The position numbers and the translations under genes are program-made. Of a DNA stretch of 12,863 bases, positions 5,890-12,863 are shown in pieces. The stretch is from contig JAFGIT010000024.1 of the NCBI GenBank assembly GCA_016929465.1, positions 1 through 12,863 of the forward strand, written 5' to 3'. This stretch comes from Candidatus Coatesiibacteriota bacterium. Lineage in GTDB: Bacteria; B130-G9. Positions within the stretch are counted from its first letter, which is position 1, and each line of letters starts with the position of its first letter. Under the pieces are notes generated by a model, which was given only the letters and a program-made list of their open reading frames with translations, did not search any database and was not told the DNA's origin.

Positions 5890-7530
5890 TTGCCCCGCAA
5901 GATATCCGGAACTGACAGCGTGCCCCTGACCGCCAGGATCAAGTCGCGAATTCGCTTGCCTTTGATGATTCTGGTTGGTGGGATGATTCTGTATTCTGCG
6001 GTGATCCTCTCGGTCGTCAGACCTTCATTCCCGACGGACGTCGATTCCGCAAGGTATCTCATGCTGTGCCGCAATATCATCTCGGGTGATGGCTACATGG
6101 ATGACTACAAGCCCTGGCCGGTCCCGCACATGAAATTTCCCCCGGTTCTTCCATGCCTGCTTGCGGTCACTGAGTGGTTCTTTCCCGGCAATATAGTGTC
6201 ACTCAAGTTGACCGTTGCATTGTTAGGGCTTGCCTCACTCATCGTGGCTTTTCTCCTGTTCAGATATATCCTCGGGGAGCTGCTCGCATCGATTGCGGTG
6301 GTCACCCTGGCCATCCAGTTCAGCTTCCTTCTGCGTGCTCAAAGGATCATGTCCGACGTCCCCTACACCTTATTTTCGATGCTTGCGCTTCTCCTCGTGT
6401 TCACTCGCTTCAGAGAAGAACGACCGGGGATATGGTTCGACATAGGCGTGGGTCTTGCTGTGGCGGTCTCAATCCTGACACGATCGATCGGTATCGCCCT
6501 GCCGCCGGCGATCGTGGGCGCGGCACTATTGAAGCCAGGAATTCATCGAAAAGGCCGGCTCATCACGATTGTATTGGTCGCGTCGATAATCTCGGGCGTC
6601 GGCTGGGAGGTCCATAATACGCTTGCAGCGGATAAATTCGTGCCGGTATATCCGACGCTTCTCGTTTACAAGGACTCCAACTCCGCCGGCGCTGGATTGG
6701 CGAACGCAAGCGACATACTGAAGAGAGTCGAGCAGAATTTCGAGTTCCACTATGAGCATCTGCTCCGAGTAGCACTGCCGAATGTTTCCCAGATACCGTA
6801 TTTGCTCTCGGTCTTCTCGCTCCTTGCGGTATTCGGGTGGCTGGTCAGGCTCATTCGGAAGCGGTCGGTGCTGGAATTCTATCTTCTCATATATATGCTT
6901 GTCCTGCTAGTTTGGCCGTGGGCGGTGGAGCGGTTCCTGACCCCAGTCGTTCCCCTCTTCCTTCTCTACTTCATTGATGGTCTCAGGCGCCTAACCGGGC
7001 TGATCTACAGAGGTTTCGAGAGGCTGATCGCACTACTGAAGGCCGGCGCCCGCTTGCCGTCTCGGCGACGAAAAGCTCTTCCCAACCCCATCGCACTCGT
7101 CATAATTGTGCTCATCTTTGTTGTGAGCCTAATCGTGCCCGGCTCTCTTCTTTTCAGCAGACAGAGTCGGGAGAGATTCAATAGGCCCCCACCTGACTTC
7201 CCGGAATTCTTGAGTGCGGTCAATTGGATCGCACGCCACACACCGGAGGATGCCGTGGTCCTGACGGAGAGGGCCGTTGCCTGCAATCTGATTTCGGACA
7301 GGAAGTCGTTCACGGCTCGCGACGTGCGAGCGTCTGGCATGCTTCGCGAGGCCGTTTCAGAGAACAACCTTTTTATCATTCACAGTACGAGAGGAGACTT
7401 CCGCACTGCTTCACCCCTCGTCGCCAGCGTGCTCGGGAAAACCGAAGGGCATTGGCGGGTGGTCTTCAGGAGCGGTTCGACCCTTGTGATAGCGCAGAAT
7501 GGTGCGGAGGTCATCCAGGGGGAATCCTGA
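5890..7530 (+). CDS. GT39/ArnT-like (GT-C fold) integral membrane glycosyltransferase
   Basis: 546 residues, TTG start. Family members transfer a sugar from a polyprenyl-phosphate donor to lipid, glycan or protein on the outer face of the cytoplasmic membrane. Seen here: a first helix at about 23-43, then a loop with the acidic motif PTDVDSARY (Asp50, Asp52), which matches the catalytic first loop of GT-C enzymes. KFPP follows at 82-85, and RIMSDVPY at 152-159 matches the second conserved acidic loop. Multiple hydrophobic helices continue to about residue 430. A soluble C-terminal part (from about 440) contains AVNWIARHTPEDAVV, typical of the extracytoplasmic tail of this family. Substrate cannot be told. 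It converges on a glycosyltransferase/radical SAM fusion, so both may serve glycan or cell-envelope synthesis, which is inference. Confidence 0.85.
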   Translation: MPRKISGTDSVPLTARIKSRIRLPLMILVGGMILYSAVILSVVRPSFPTDVDSARYLMLCRNIISGDGYMDDYKPWPVPHMKFPPVLPCLLAVTEWFFPGNIVSLKLTVALLGLASLIVAFLLFRYILGELLASIAVVTLAIQFSFLLRAQRIMSDVPYTLFSMLALLLVFTRFREERPGIWFDIGVGLAVAVSILTRSIGIALPPAIVGAALLKPGIHRKGRLITIVLVASIISGVGWEVHNTLAADKFVPVYPTLLVYKDSNSAGAGLANASDILKRVEQNFEFHYEHLLRVALPNVSQIPYLLSVFSLLAVFGWLVRLIRKRSVLEFYLLIYMLVLLVWPWAVERFLTPVVPLFLLYFIDGLRRLTGLIYRGFERLIALLKAGARLPSRRRKALPNPIALVIIVLIFVVSLIVPGSLLFSRQSRERFNRPPPDFPEFLSAVNWIARHTPEDAVVLTERAVACNLISDRKSFTARDVRASGMLREAVSENNLFIIHSTRGDFRTASPLVASVLGKTEGHWRVVFRSGSTLVIAQNGAEVIQGES

Positions 7531-7562
7531 GAGGCTGTAAATTGAGTCGGATTTCGTCGCGC

Positions 7563-7642
7563 GTAGGGGCGGGGCTAGTCTCCGCCCTTTGCCGGACGCG
7601 ATTCAATGTCACGAAACGGGCAGACACAAGGCCTGCCCCTAC
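7563..7642 (+). repeat. GTAGGGGC palindromic element in the convergent intergenic region
   Basis: This 80-base block begins with GTAGGGGC (7563-7570) and ends with its reverse complement GCCCCTAC (7635-7642). Inside are two small hairpins: GGGCGG pairing with CCGCCC near the left, and GGGCAG pairing with CTGCCC near the right. It sits between the 3' ends of two convergent genes, where its hairpins could end transcription from either side; the left hairpin is followed by only three T residues. It differs in sequence from the Rhs-associated element. It looks like a REP/MITE-type repeat. Confidence 0.65.
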
Positions 7643-7734
7643 AGGTGGTATGCATCAAGTGCGAGTCAATCGCCGATCCCCTTGCGAGATAACTTACGAT
7701 AAGCCTCCTGCGATAGGACCACCCCGACCTCTGA

Positions 7735-9843
7735 TCAGTCGGTGGGCTTCTTTTTGAATTTGAGCTTGAACCAGGTCTTGAAGACCAGCGGCCAGGCCTT
7801 TAGATTGAAGACGAGATTGATCGGAAGGATGCACTCCCAGGTGCAGTAGCAGTTCGAGTTCCTGATGAAGCTGAATATCTTCTCCGCCTCTTTGGACTTC
7901 AACATCTTTCGCAGGTTGTAGTTGCCCTGACGAACGTTCCCGAAGCTCTTGTTCAGTATCTCGCAAGGATAGAGGTCGCCCGTATCGCCGATGACGATGA
8001 CCTTTTTGCCTGCAACGCAGGGGTATGTCATCCGGCCGAGCTTTGCGGCGCGGGCGTTTTCCTCCGGGGCGAGCCGCATCAGGACCTCTTTCATCCCGGC
8101 GAATGCGTGCTTGTCCCTCTCCTTGAACTGCTCATCGAGCCGGAGTTCCTTCATCGCCTCGTGGTACTCCTCCATCGTGATGTCCTTGGAGCGCGGATCG
8201 CGCACGTCACCCCTGACTATGTTGATGGAGTGCTTCAGCTCCAGTTCGTTCACGACAAATTCGTGCAGTGGGACCATCTCATGCCTGTTGTAGGCGGTGT
8301 AGGTCGTGCCGACGCGGAGGCCGAGGTTGGGGAACCTATCCGCCAGCGGCAGAAGGTGTCGGAGCGTCTTTACTGCCTTGTCAAAGCCGCCTTTGACGCC
8401 GCGGATCGCGTCGTGCGTCTCTGGAAGGCCGTCGAGCGTCACCTGCACCATCAGGAATGAATGCGGGCAGCGCACGAGTATCTCTCTCGTGATATCGACT
8501 ATCTTTTCGGGAAGGTAGCCGTTGGTGTGCATATTGATGATGTGCGCGCTGTTGTTCTTGTAGAAAGCTTCACATATCTCAGGGATGTCGTCCCTAAGGG
8601 TCGGCTCGCCGCCCGTGATGGCGAGATACTTGATGTGTCCGAGGCTCTTCGAGACCTTCCTTATCTCATCGAGCGTCAGCTCCTGCCGCTTCGCCGATTC
8701 GTCCTGCCGCTGCCAGTTGAAGCAGTAATTGCAGCGGTTATTGCACCTGGACGTGACGAAAAGAATGACGTAGGGCGGCGTCCTGCTCAGAAGGAAGCGC
8801 ATCCCGTCTATCGGCGACAGGGCAGTCCTGACGAATTTGGAGGCCATGAACCGCGCGAGTGCGAGCGATATCCCTATGCCAACCGTCAGGTAGTAGAGCG
8901 TGTTGCAGATGATGGAGTAGAAAGCGAATGGCATATTCTTCTGCGAGGCCACGAAATAATAGAAGTGGTAGTTGATGACGACCGAGAGCAGGAACGTTCC
9001 GAGCGACGCCCAGAGCAGTGGCGGAAAGAACGACGCCAGAATAAGGGCGAGCAGGGACAGCATGACGAGCATCACCGAGAACTGCTCCAATGGCCCGTTT
9101 GGATTGTCCTTGCGGCCGGTCGTCCGAAGGAAAGGCAAAAGGACGCGCCGGCTGCGCTTGAACCACTGCTTCAGCTTCCTAAATAGGGGCAGATAGAGAT
9201 GGCCCACCTTGATGTCGGTGAAATAGACTATCCTGTGATGCTTGCTGAGCCGGAGGCCCAGGTCGTAATCCTCGCCGCCGATCCCCGCGAGTGAGGTGTC
9301 GAAGCCGCCGACCTCTTCGAATGCCCCCTTCGTCACCGCGCCGGCATAGGATGGGAAGCAGCAGCTTTCATACTGGGCCTTGCCCTTGTGCCTGGCATCG
9401 AGGATATGCACTGATTTGAGACCTATGAAGGTGACGCCCCACCTCTTATCGGCGAGCGCGCTCGCCATGACACCGCCGACGACCTGGATTTCGGGATCGG
9501 ACAGAAAGGCATCGGCGAACTTCCTGAGCGAATCGGGGGCAAGCACGATGTCCGAATCGATAAAGACGATTATCTCGCCCTTGGCCTCCTCCGCCCCTTT
9601 GTTGCGGGCTGATGCGACGCCGCTGTTGCGTGGTTGCCTGATCAACCTGGCCGGGAACTGCCCCGCTATCTCGCGCGATTGGTCGGTGCTGCAATCATCG
9701 ACTACTATCACCTCGAAATCGGGATAGTCCGATGCGAATGCCGCCGCGAGCGTCTTCCCCAGCGTCTCATGAGCGTTATAGACGGGTATCACGACCGAGA
9801 GCGATAGGTCTCGGTCCCGCCCTTCCGCGAGTTCAACGCTCAT
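7735..9843 (-). CDS. GT2 glycosyltransferase / transmembrane / radical SAM fusion protein
   Basis: 702 residues; ATG at 9843 with GAGG 6 bases upstream. Residues 14-245 are a GT2 (GT-A fold) domain: VVIPVYN, VVDDCSTD (Asp49-50), FIDSDIV (DxD-like at 96-98) and GGEDYD (189-194). Residues about 255-335 hold two or three membrane helices. From about 355 comes a radical SAM domain: SRCNNRCNYCF gives the CxxxCxxC cluster (Cys367, 371, 374) for the 4Fe-4S centre, and ITGGEPTL (409-416) is the SAM-binding motif. The C terminus carries Cys609, 627, 665, 667 and 671 (YPC, YPC, NCYC, WEC), a SPASM-like second cluster region. GT2 enzymes use nucleotide sugars; SPASM radical SAM enzymes usually modify peptides, proteins or small carbohydrates. 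Both sets of key residues look intact. The substrate is unknown. Confidence 0.9.
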   Translation of the reverse strand: MSVELAEGRDRDLSLSVVIPVYNAHETLGKTLAAAFASDYPDFEVIVVDDCSTDQSREIAGQFPARLIRQPRNSGVASARNKGAEEAKGEIIVFIDSDIVLAPDSLRKFADAFLSDPEIQVVGGVMASALADKRWGVTFIGLKSVHILDARHKGKAQYESCCFPSYAGAVTKGAFEEVGGFDTSLAGIGGEDYDLGLRLSKHHRIVYFTDIKVGHLYLPLFRKLKQWFKRSRRVLLPFLRTTGRKDNPNGPLEQFSVMLVMLSLLALILASFFPPLLWASLGTFLLSVVINYHFYYFVASQKNMPFAFYSIICNTLYYLTVGIGISLALARFMASKFVRTALSPIDGMRFLLSRTPPYVILFVTSRCNNRCNYCFNWQRQDESAKRQELTLDEIRKVSKSLGHIKYLAITGGEPTLRDDIPEICEAFYKNNSAHIINMHTNGYLPEKIVDITREILVRCPHSFLMVQVTLDGLPETHDAIRGVKGGFDKAVKTLRHLLPLADRFPNLGLRVGTTYTAYNRHEMVPLHEFVVNELELKHSINIVRGDVRDPRSKDITMEEYHEAMKELRLDEQFKERDKHAFAGMKEVLMRLAPEENARAAKLGRMTYPCVAGKKVIVIGDTGDLYPCEILNKSFGNVRQGNYNLRKMLKSKEAEKIFSFIRNSNCYCTWECILPINLVFNLKAWPLVFKTWFKLKFKKKPTD

Positions 9844-10110
9844 TCAAAACCTCACATATTTCATACAAATCCCAAGAAGATCCCTTATGTTCAGACCGAC
9901 AACAGATCGAATGCAGACGAAGGCTAACACCCAAGACGAGACGATGCAAGAAAAGGGAATCGACGATTAGCGGGTTCTGACCGGCGGATGTACATACGAT
10001 CCGATAGATGCCATTTTTACACATTAGTGAAACGCCCTTTCAATTCAATATGGTGCTGTGGCAAAGTCAAATGAAATTCGGCAATCGACCACTTGAAGCT
10101 CGCTCAATCC

Positions 10111-10116
10111 AAGGAG
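10111..10116 (+). promoter_or_regulatory. Ribosome binding site AAGGAG fixing the GTG start at 10126
   Basis: AAGGAG lies 9 bases before GTG 10126. It falls inside a longer open frame starting at TTG 10093, for which no such site is visible, so the shorter start is preferred. Confidence 0.65.
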
Positions 10117-10125
10117 ATTATTGCA

Positions 10126-10656
10126 GTGCTCAGTGAGGAAGTGCAGGACTCATCAGAAATCTGTCCGGCATGCGACGAGGACAATTCCAGGAGACTACCC
10201 CGATACGGCAAAGTCTATGGGCGATATGTATGCCGGAAGTGCTACTTCGGGTTTGCCAATCGAAGGCAATTCGCATATCTAATTGATGTCATTCTTTTAG
10301 TCATTCTGCGAAGTCTGGTCGATTGGACGAGGGGCATCGGTTTCTGGGAGATTGAGCCATTTAATCTGCAATCGGCGCTGATATCACTCGCCATGACACT
10401 CCTTCTGCTCATCAAGGATGGATTCAACGGTCATTCACCCGGCAAAGCGCTCTTGGGCGTGCTGGTCCTTGATGACAGGACCGGGGAGCCGGCCGGCTTC
10501 TGGGCTTCATTCAAGCGTAACTTGCCTCTCTTAATCCCGCTCGTGTGGATTGTTGTGGCTTTTCAGCTTGTGAAGGGCCATAGATGGGGAGACAAATGGT
10601 CTCACACAAAGGTGGTCTGGAAGAAATACAAAGACAAACCGCCTTTCGCCGGTTGA
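10126..10656 (+). CDS. RDD-family membrane protein with N-terminal zinc ribbon
   Basis: 176 residues from GTG 10126 (AAGGAG 9 bases upstream); the frame extends 11 codons further to TTG 10093. The N terminus has CPAC and CRKC about 30 residues apart, a likely four-cysteine zinc ribbon. After it come RDD-domain features: NRRQFAYLIDVILL (Arg and Asp of the first helix), KDGFNGHSPGKALLGVLVLD before the later helix, and WGDKWSHTKVVW near the end. RDD proteins are small membrane proteins with about three helices; some have been linked to ion transport, but most have no known function. It is transcribed divergently from the glycosyltransferase/radical SAM gene and lies 107 bases before the phosphoesterase gene. 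No functional link is evident. Confidence 0.83.
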   Translation: MLSEEVQDSSEICPACDEDNSRRLPRYGKVYGRYVCRKCYFGFANRRQFAYLIDVILLVILRSLVDWTRGIGFWEIEPFNLQSALISLAMTLLLLIKDGFNGHSPGKALLGVLVLDDRTGEPAGFWASFKRNLPLLIPLVWIVVAFQLVKGHRWGDKWSHTKVVWKKYKDKPPFAG

Positions 10657-10763
10657 TCGATTCCCATCTATATTTTACGCGACGCAATGTGGCATAGTCC
10701 GACGATGAGGCAATTTCCCCACGAAGCAGAATACTAACCTGCCATCAAAACAAGGAGGCAACC

Positions 10764-12554
10764 ATGTCGAGAGGGATGGATCGGACCAACCAACTGGTCC
10801 TATGGGTGGCGCTACTGCTGCTCTCCACTGCGTTAATCTCCACGATCGCCTTTGCGGACGGGAAGTGCGGCCAGAAGACCTGCAAGGGAAATCTCCACAC
10901 CTATCCAATGCGATTCGTGGTCCTGGGAGACCGCACTGGCGGCCATGTGCCGGGGATTTTCGGCCAGATAGTGTCGGAGGCAATGCGCCTGCACCCGGAT
11001 TTCGTCGTCAATGTCGGCGATATGATCGAGGGCTACACCGAAGACGAGACGAAACTCGAGGAGATGTGGCTGGAGTTCAAGAAGCTGATCGAGCCAATTC
11101 CTGTACCCGTCTATCTCGTCCCCGGAAACCATGACATCGGAAGCGATGGGATGGTTTCACAATACGAGAAGCACATCGGAAAGCCTGACTACTCGTTCGA
11201 TGTTCGCGGTGTTCACTTCGTGATGCTGGACACAGGCCGTTACGAGAAGGCGGATGAGCTGCGAGACGACCAGATTGAATGGCTGAAAAAGGACCTCGAG
11301 GAGCACAAAGACGCCTGCTATACGGTCGCCATATTGCACAAGCCGTTCTGGATAACGACGGTCGCAAAAGGCAAGCCAGATAGGCTGCATGATATGTTCG
11401 TCAAGTATGGCGTCGATGCGGTCTTCACTGGGCATTACCACTTCTACTTCGCGGGCGAATACGACGGTATCAAATACACGAGTGTCGGGAGCTCGGGTGG
11501 TGGAACAGAGTATGACTCGGGCGGCCTTCTCTATCATTTTGTCTGGGCGACATTCGACGGCAAGGAGCTGTCGCTGGCCCCAATCAGAATGGATGGTGTT
11601 CTGGGTTGGGACCACATGACGGGTAACGATTTCCTCCTGATCTCGCGAATTGAAAGCGGCGCCATTGGGACAGACAAAGCCCAGGTTCGAGATGATCTCA
11701 AGGTCGGGAAGACCGAGCTCAAGGTAAAGATCGAGAACCTCTATGACAAGGCCCCTATTGAGGACGTCATCAAGTGGGAAGTGCCGGCCGGCTGGGAGAT
11801 CAAACCGGCAGGGATGCAGATAAAGGTCCCACCGGGTGAGAGCTTCGATGCGGAGTTCACCGTCAGGTGCAAAGGTCCTCTCTATCCTGTCCCTTCGTTC
11901 AAGATCAAATGCCCATATCGAGAGGGGCGCACGGCGGAGGTCGAGGGGCGCATCGGCGTTTCCAGGACCGCTCTCGCAAAGAAGGCGAAGTCGGCACCGA
12001 CCATCGACGGCAAGCTATCCGAGAGCATCTGGACAAGGCCAACGACAACCTTCTTCAAGAATGAGTATGCCGAGAACGAAGCCGAGCCGATAGAGTTCTA
12101 CTTCGCATACGACCGCGACAACCTCTATCTCGGCGCAAAATGCATGGAAAGAAAGATGGAAGAGCTCAAGGCGTCGATGAAGAACCACGATGACGCAATC
12201 TTCGGCGAGGACTGCATCGGCTATTTCTTCCAGACGGTTGACGACGGGCCAGTCTATCAAATCTACGCCAGCGCTATCGGCACGATGTTCGATCAGAAGA
12301 TCGAGATCGAGGATGGCAGCTATGATGCAGAAAAGACCTGGAATGGTGAGTATGAAGTGAAGACGCACCACGGAAGCGATTTCTGGTCGATAGAGATCCG
12401 CGTGCCATTGAAGCAGCTTGGCACAGATGGGGTATCAGGCAAGAAATTCGCACTGAATTTCCGACGCAAGCACCCTCGTCTGCGGACAACTGCCGACTGG
12501 CAGCTGCCAATAAGTTACTTCCCCGAGACATTTGGCGTCCTGGAACTGGAGTAG
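10764..12554 (+). CDS. Secreted metallophosphoesterase with C-terminal CBM9-like domain
   Basis: 596 residues; ATG preceded by AAGGAGG at 10752-10758, 5 bases away. A signal peptide (hydrophobic about 11-31, ending AFADG) points to export. The calcineurin-like phosphoesterase domain spans about 48-275 with VVLGDRTGG (Asp56), NVGDM (Asp86), PGNHD (Asn122, His123), LHKPF (His192) and GHYH (His224, His226). The usual first-motif DxH is DRT here, so one common metal-binding His is absent. Residues about 300-395 look like a beta-sandwich linker with VPAGWEIKP and VPPGESF, as in NEW3-type domains. Residues about 410-596 match the CBM9/DOMON-like type: APTIDGKLSESIW, FAYDRDNLYLGAKC and WSIEIRVPLKQL. 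The enzyme likely cleaves a phosphate ester outside the cytoplasm; the CBM9-like part suggests glycan or surface binding. Substrate unknown. Confidence 0.9.
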   Translation: MSRGMDRTNQLVLWVALLLLSTALISTIAFADGKCGQKTCKGNLHTYPMRFVVLGDRTGGHVPGIFGQIVSEAMRLHPDFVVNVGDMIEGYTEDETKLEEMWLEFKKLIEPIPVPVYLVPGNHDIGSDGMVSQYEKHIGKPDYSFDVRGVHFVMLDTGRYEKADELRDDQIEWLKKDLEEHKDACYTVAILHKPFWITTVAKGKPDRLHDMFVKYGVDAVFTGHYHFYFAGEYDGIKYTSVGSSGGGTEYDSGGLLYHFVWATFDGKELSLAPIRMDGVLGWDHMTGNDFLLISRIESGAIGTDKAQVRDDLKVGKTELKVKIENLYDKAPIEDVIKWEVPAGWEIKPAGMQIKVPPGESFDAEFTVRCKGPLYPVPSFKIKCPYREGRTAEVEGRIGVSRTALAKKAKSAPTIDGKLSESIWTRPTTTFFKNEYAENEAEPIEFYFAYDRDNLYLGAKCMERKMEELKASMKNHDDAIFGEDCIGYFFQTVDDGPVYQIYASAIGTMFDQKIEIEDGSYDAEKTWNGEYEVKTHHGSDFWSIEIRVPLKQLGTDGVSGKKFALNFRRKHPRLRTTADWQLPISYFPETFGVLELE

Positions 12555-12563
12555 GCAGCTTCC

Positions 12564-12863
12564 ATGTTGCACGGCGACCACATAGGCTGTCTCGGCTGCG
12601 ATCTGACATACGGTCGGATGGACCTGCCGGGCGGTCGGATATGTGAAACCAAGCACTGGACGGTCCAGCACTGCATCGGTGCGCTCGGCGTCGGGACGCT
12701 GATCGTCAAACCATTTCGACATATCTACCACGTGCGCGAGCTCACGGACGACGAAGTCCGTGAGCTCGGCCCTTTATTGCGCCTGGTCGCGGAGACGATC
12801 CACGAGATACTCGCGCCAGACCAGATATACACCTGCGAGTGGTCGCATAAAGGCTTTGAGCCT
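12564..12863 (+). CDS. HIT-family protein, 3'-truncated by the window edge
   Basis: 100 residues visible, open to the last base. The N terminus has GCLGCDL (a CxxC pair, possibly metal-binding), followed by GGRICETKHWTVQHC. Then HCIGALGVGTLIVKPFRHI resembles the substrate-binding strand region of HIT proteins, followed by VRELTDDEVRELGPLLRLV, a typical HIT helix. The catalytic HxHxH motif should come just after CEWSHKGFEP and lies outside the window, so activity cannot be judged. HIT proteins are nucleotide hydrolases or transferases. The start is 9 bases after the phosphoesterase stop, and the only candidate ribosome binding site (GGAG at 12548-12551) overlaps the end of that gene, which suggests translational coupling. 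Confidence 0.85.
   Translation, partial: MLHGDHIGCLGCDLTYGRMDLPGGRICETKHWTVQHCIGALGVGTLIVKPFRHIYHVRELTDDEVRELGPLLRLVAETIHEILAPDQIYTCEWSHKGFEP

Noticed and set aside
7224-7757. 177-codon forward open frame across the end of the GT39-like gene and the intergenic repeat.
   Set aside because: It overlaps the well-supported glycosyltransferase frame and reads through the GTAGGGGC repeat; no start signal or family motif.
8461-9186. 241-codon forward open frame, with neighbours at 7991-8293 and 8107-8460.
   Set aside because: All lie antisense to the glycosyltransferase/radical SAM gene, which has intact motifs in every domain; the forward products are charged and motif-free, typical of shadow frames.
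9844-10125. Possible riboswitch or divergent operator between the radical SAM gene and the RDD gene.
   Set aside because: No strong inverted repeat, conserved leader motif or convincing -35/-10 pair was found by eye in these 282 bases.

Overview
The window is bacterial DNA: Shine-Dalgarno sites precede several genes, genes are closely packed, and ATG, GTG and TTG starts occur. No gene identifies the species. The mix (Rhs/YD-repeat toxin-like genes, a membrane GT-C glycosyltransferase, a glycosyltransferase/radical SAM fusion, a secreted phosphoesterase with a CBM9-like domain, a HIT protein) fits an uncultivated, probably diderm, environmental lineage. That placement is an inference. No rRNA, tRNA, CRISPR array, transposase or integrase gene was seen.

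Bases 1-5300 are an Rhs accessory region. A 5'-truncated YD-repeat gene enters from the left edge in one frame. A 137-bp palindromic repeat (549-685) interrupts it, and the gene continues in another frame to 2233, with a 225-residue C-terminal tip after the DPSG motif. An unrecognised membrane-anchored 395-aa protein follows (2298-3485). Next is an orphan Rhs fragment (3586-4470) that copies three blocks of the first gene's core without internal gaps; at both block junctions, core sequence has been exactly replaced, in frame, by the same repeat family. This fragment has its own short tip and is followed by two small three-helix membrane proteins. The layout resembles a polymorphic toxin locus with a displaced tip/immunity cassette.

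Bases 5283-5889 hold no convincing gene, only a candidate promoter near the right end. From 5890 a TTG-started GT39/ArnT-like membrane glycosyltransferase runs rightward. It converges on a 702-aa leftward protein fusing a GT2 glycosyltransferase, membrane helices and a radical SAM enzyme with a C-terminal cysteine cluster. An 80-bp GTAGGGGC palindromic repeat lies between them. Bases 10126-12863 carry rightward genes for a zinc-ribbon RDD membrane protein, a secreted metallophosphoesterase with a CBM9-like C terminus, and a HIT protein cut by the right edge. The last two may be translationally coupled.

The most interesting signal is the repeat family inside the Rhs genes. Three diverged copies are read in the same element frame and add a recognisable peptide (HVP[T/S]SP ... 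RRKAAPS ... G[A/V]EAL) to the proteins. This recalls the Rickettsia palindromic elements, which also sit in frame inside coding genes. In the orphan copy the element has displaced the most conserved Rhs core motif.
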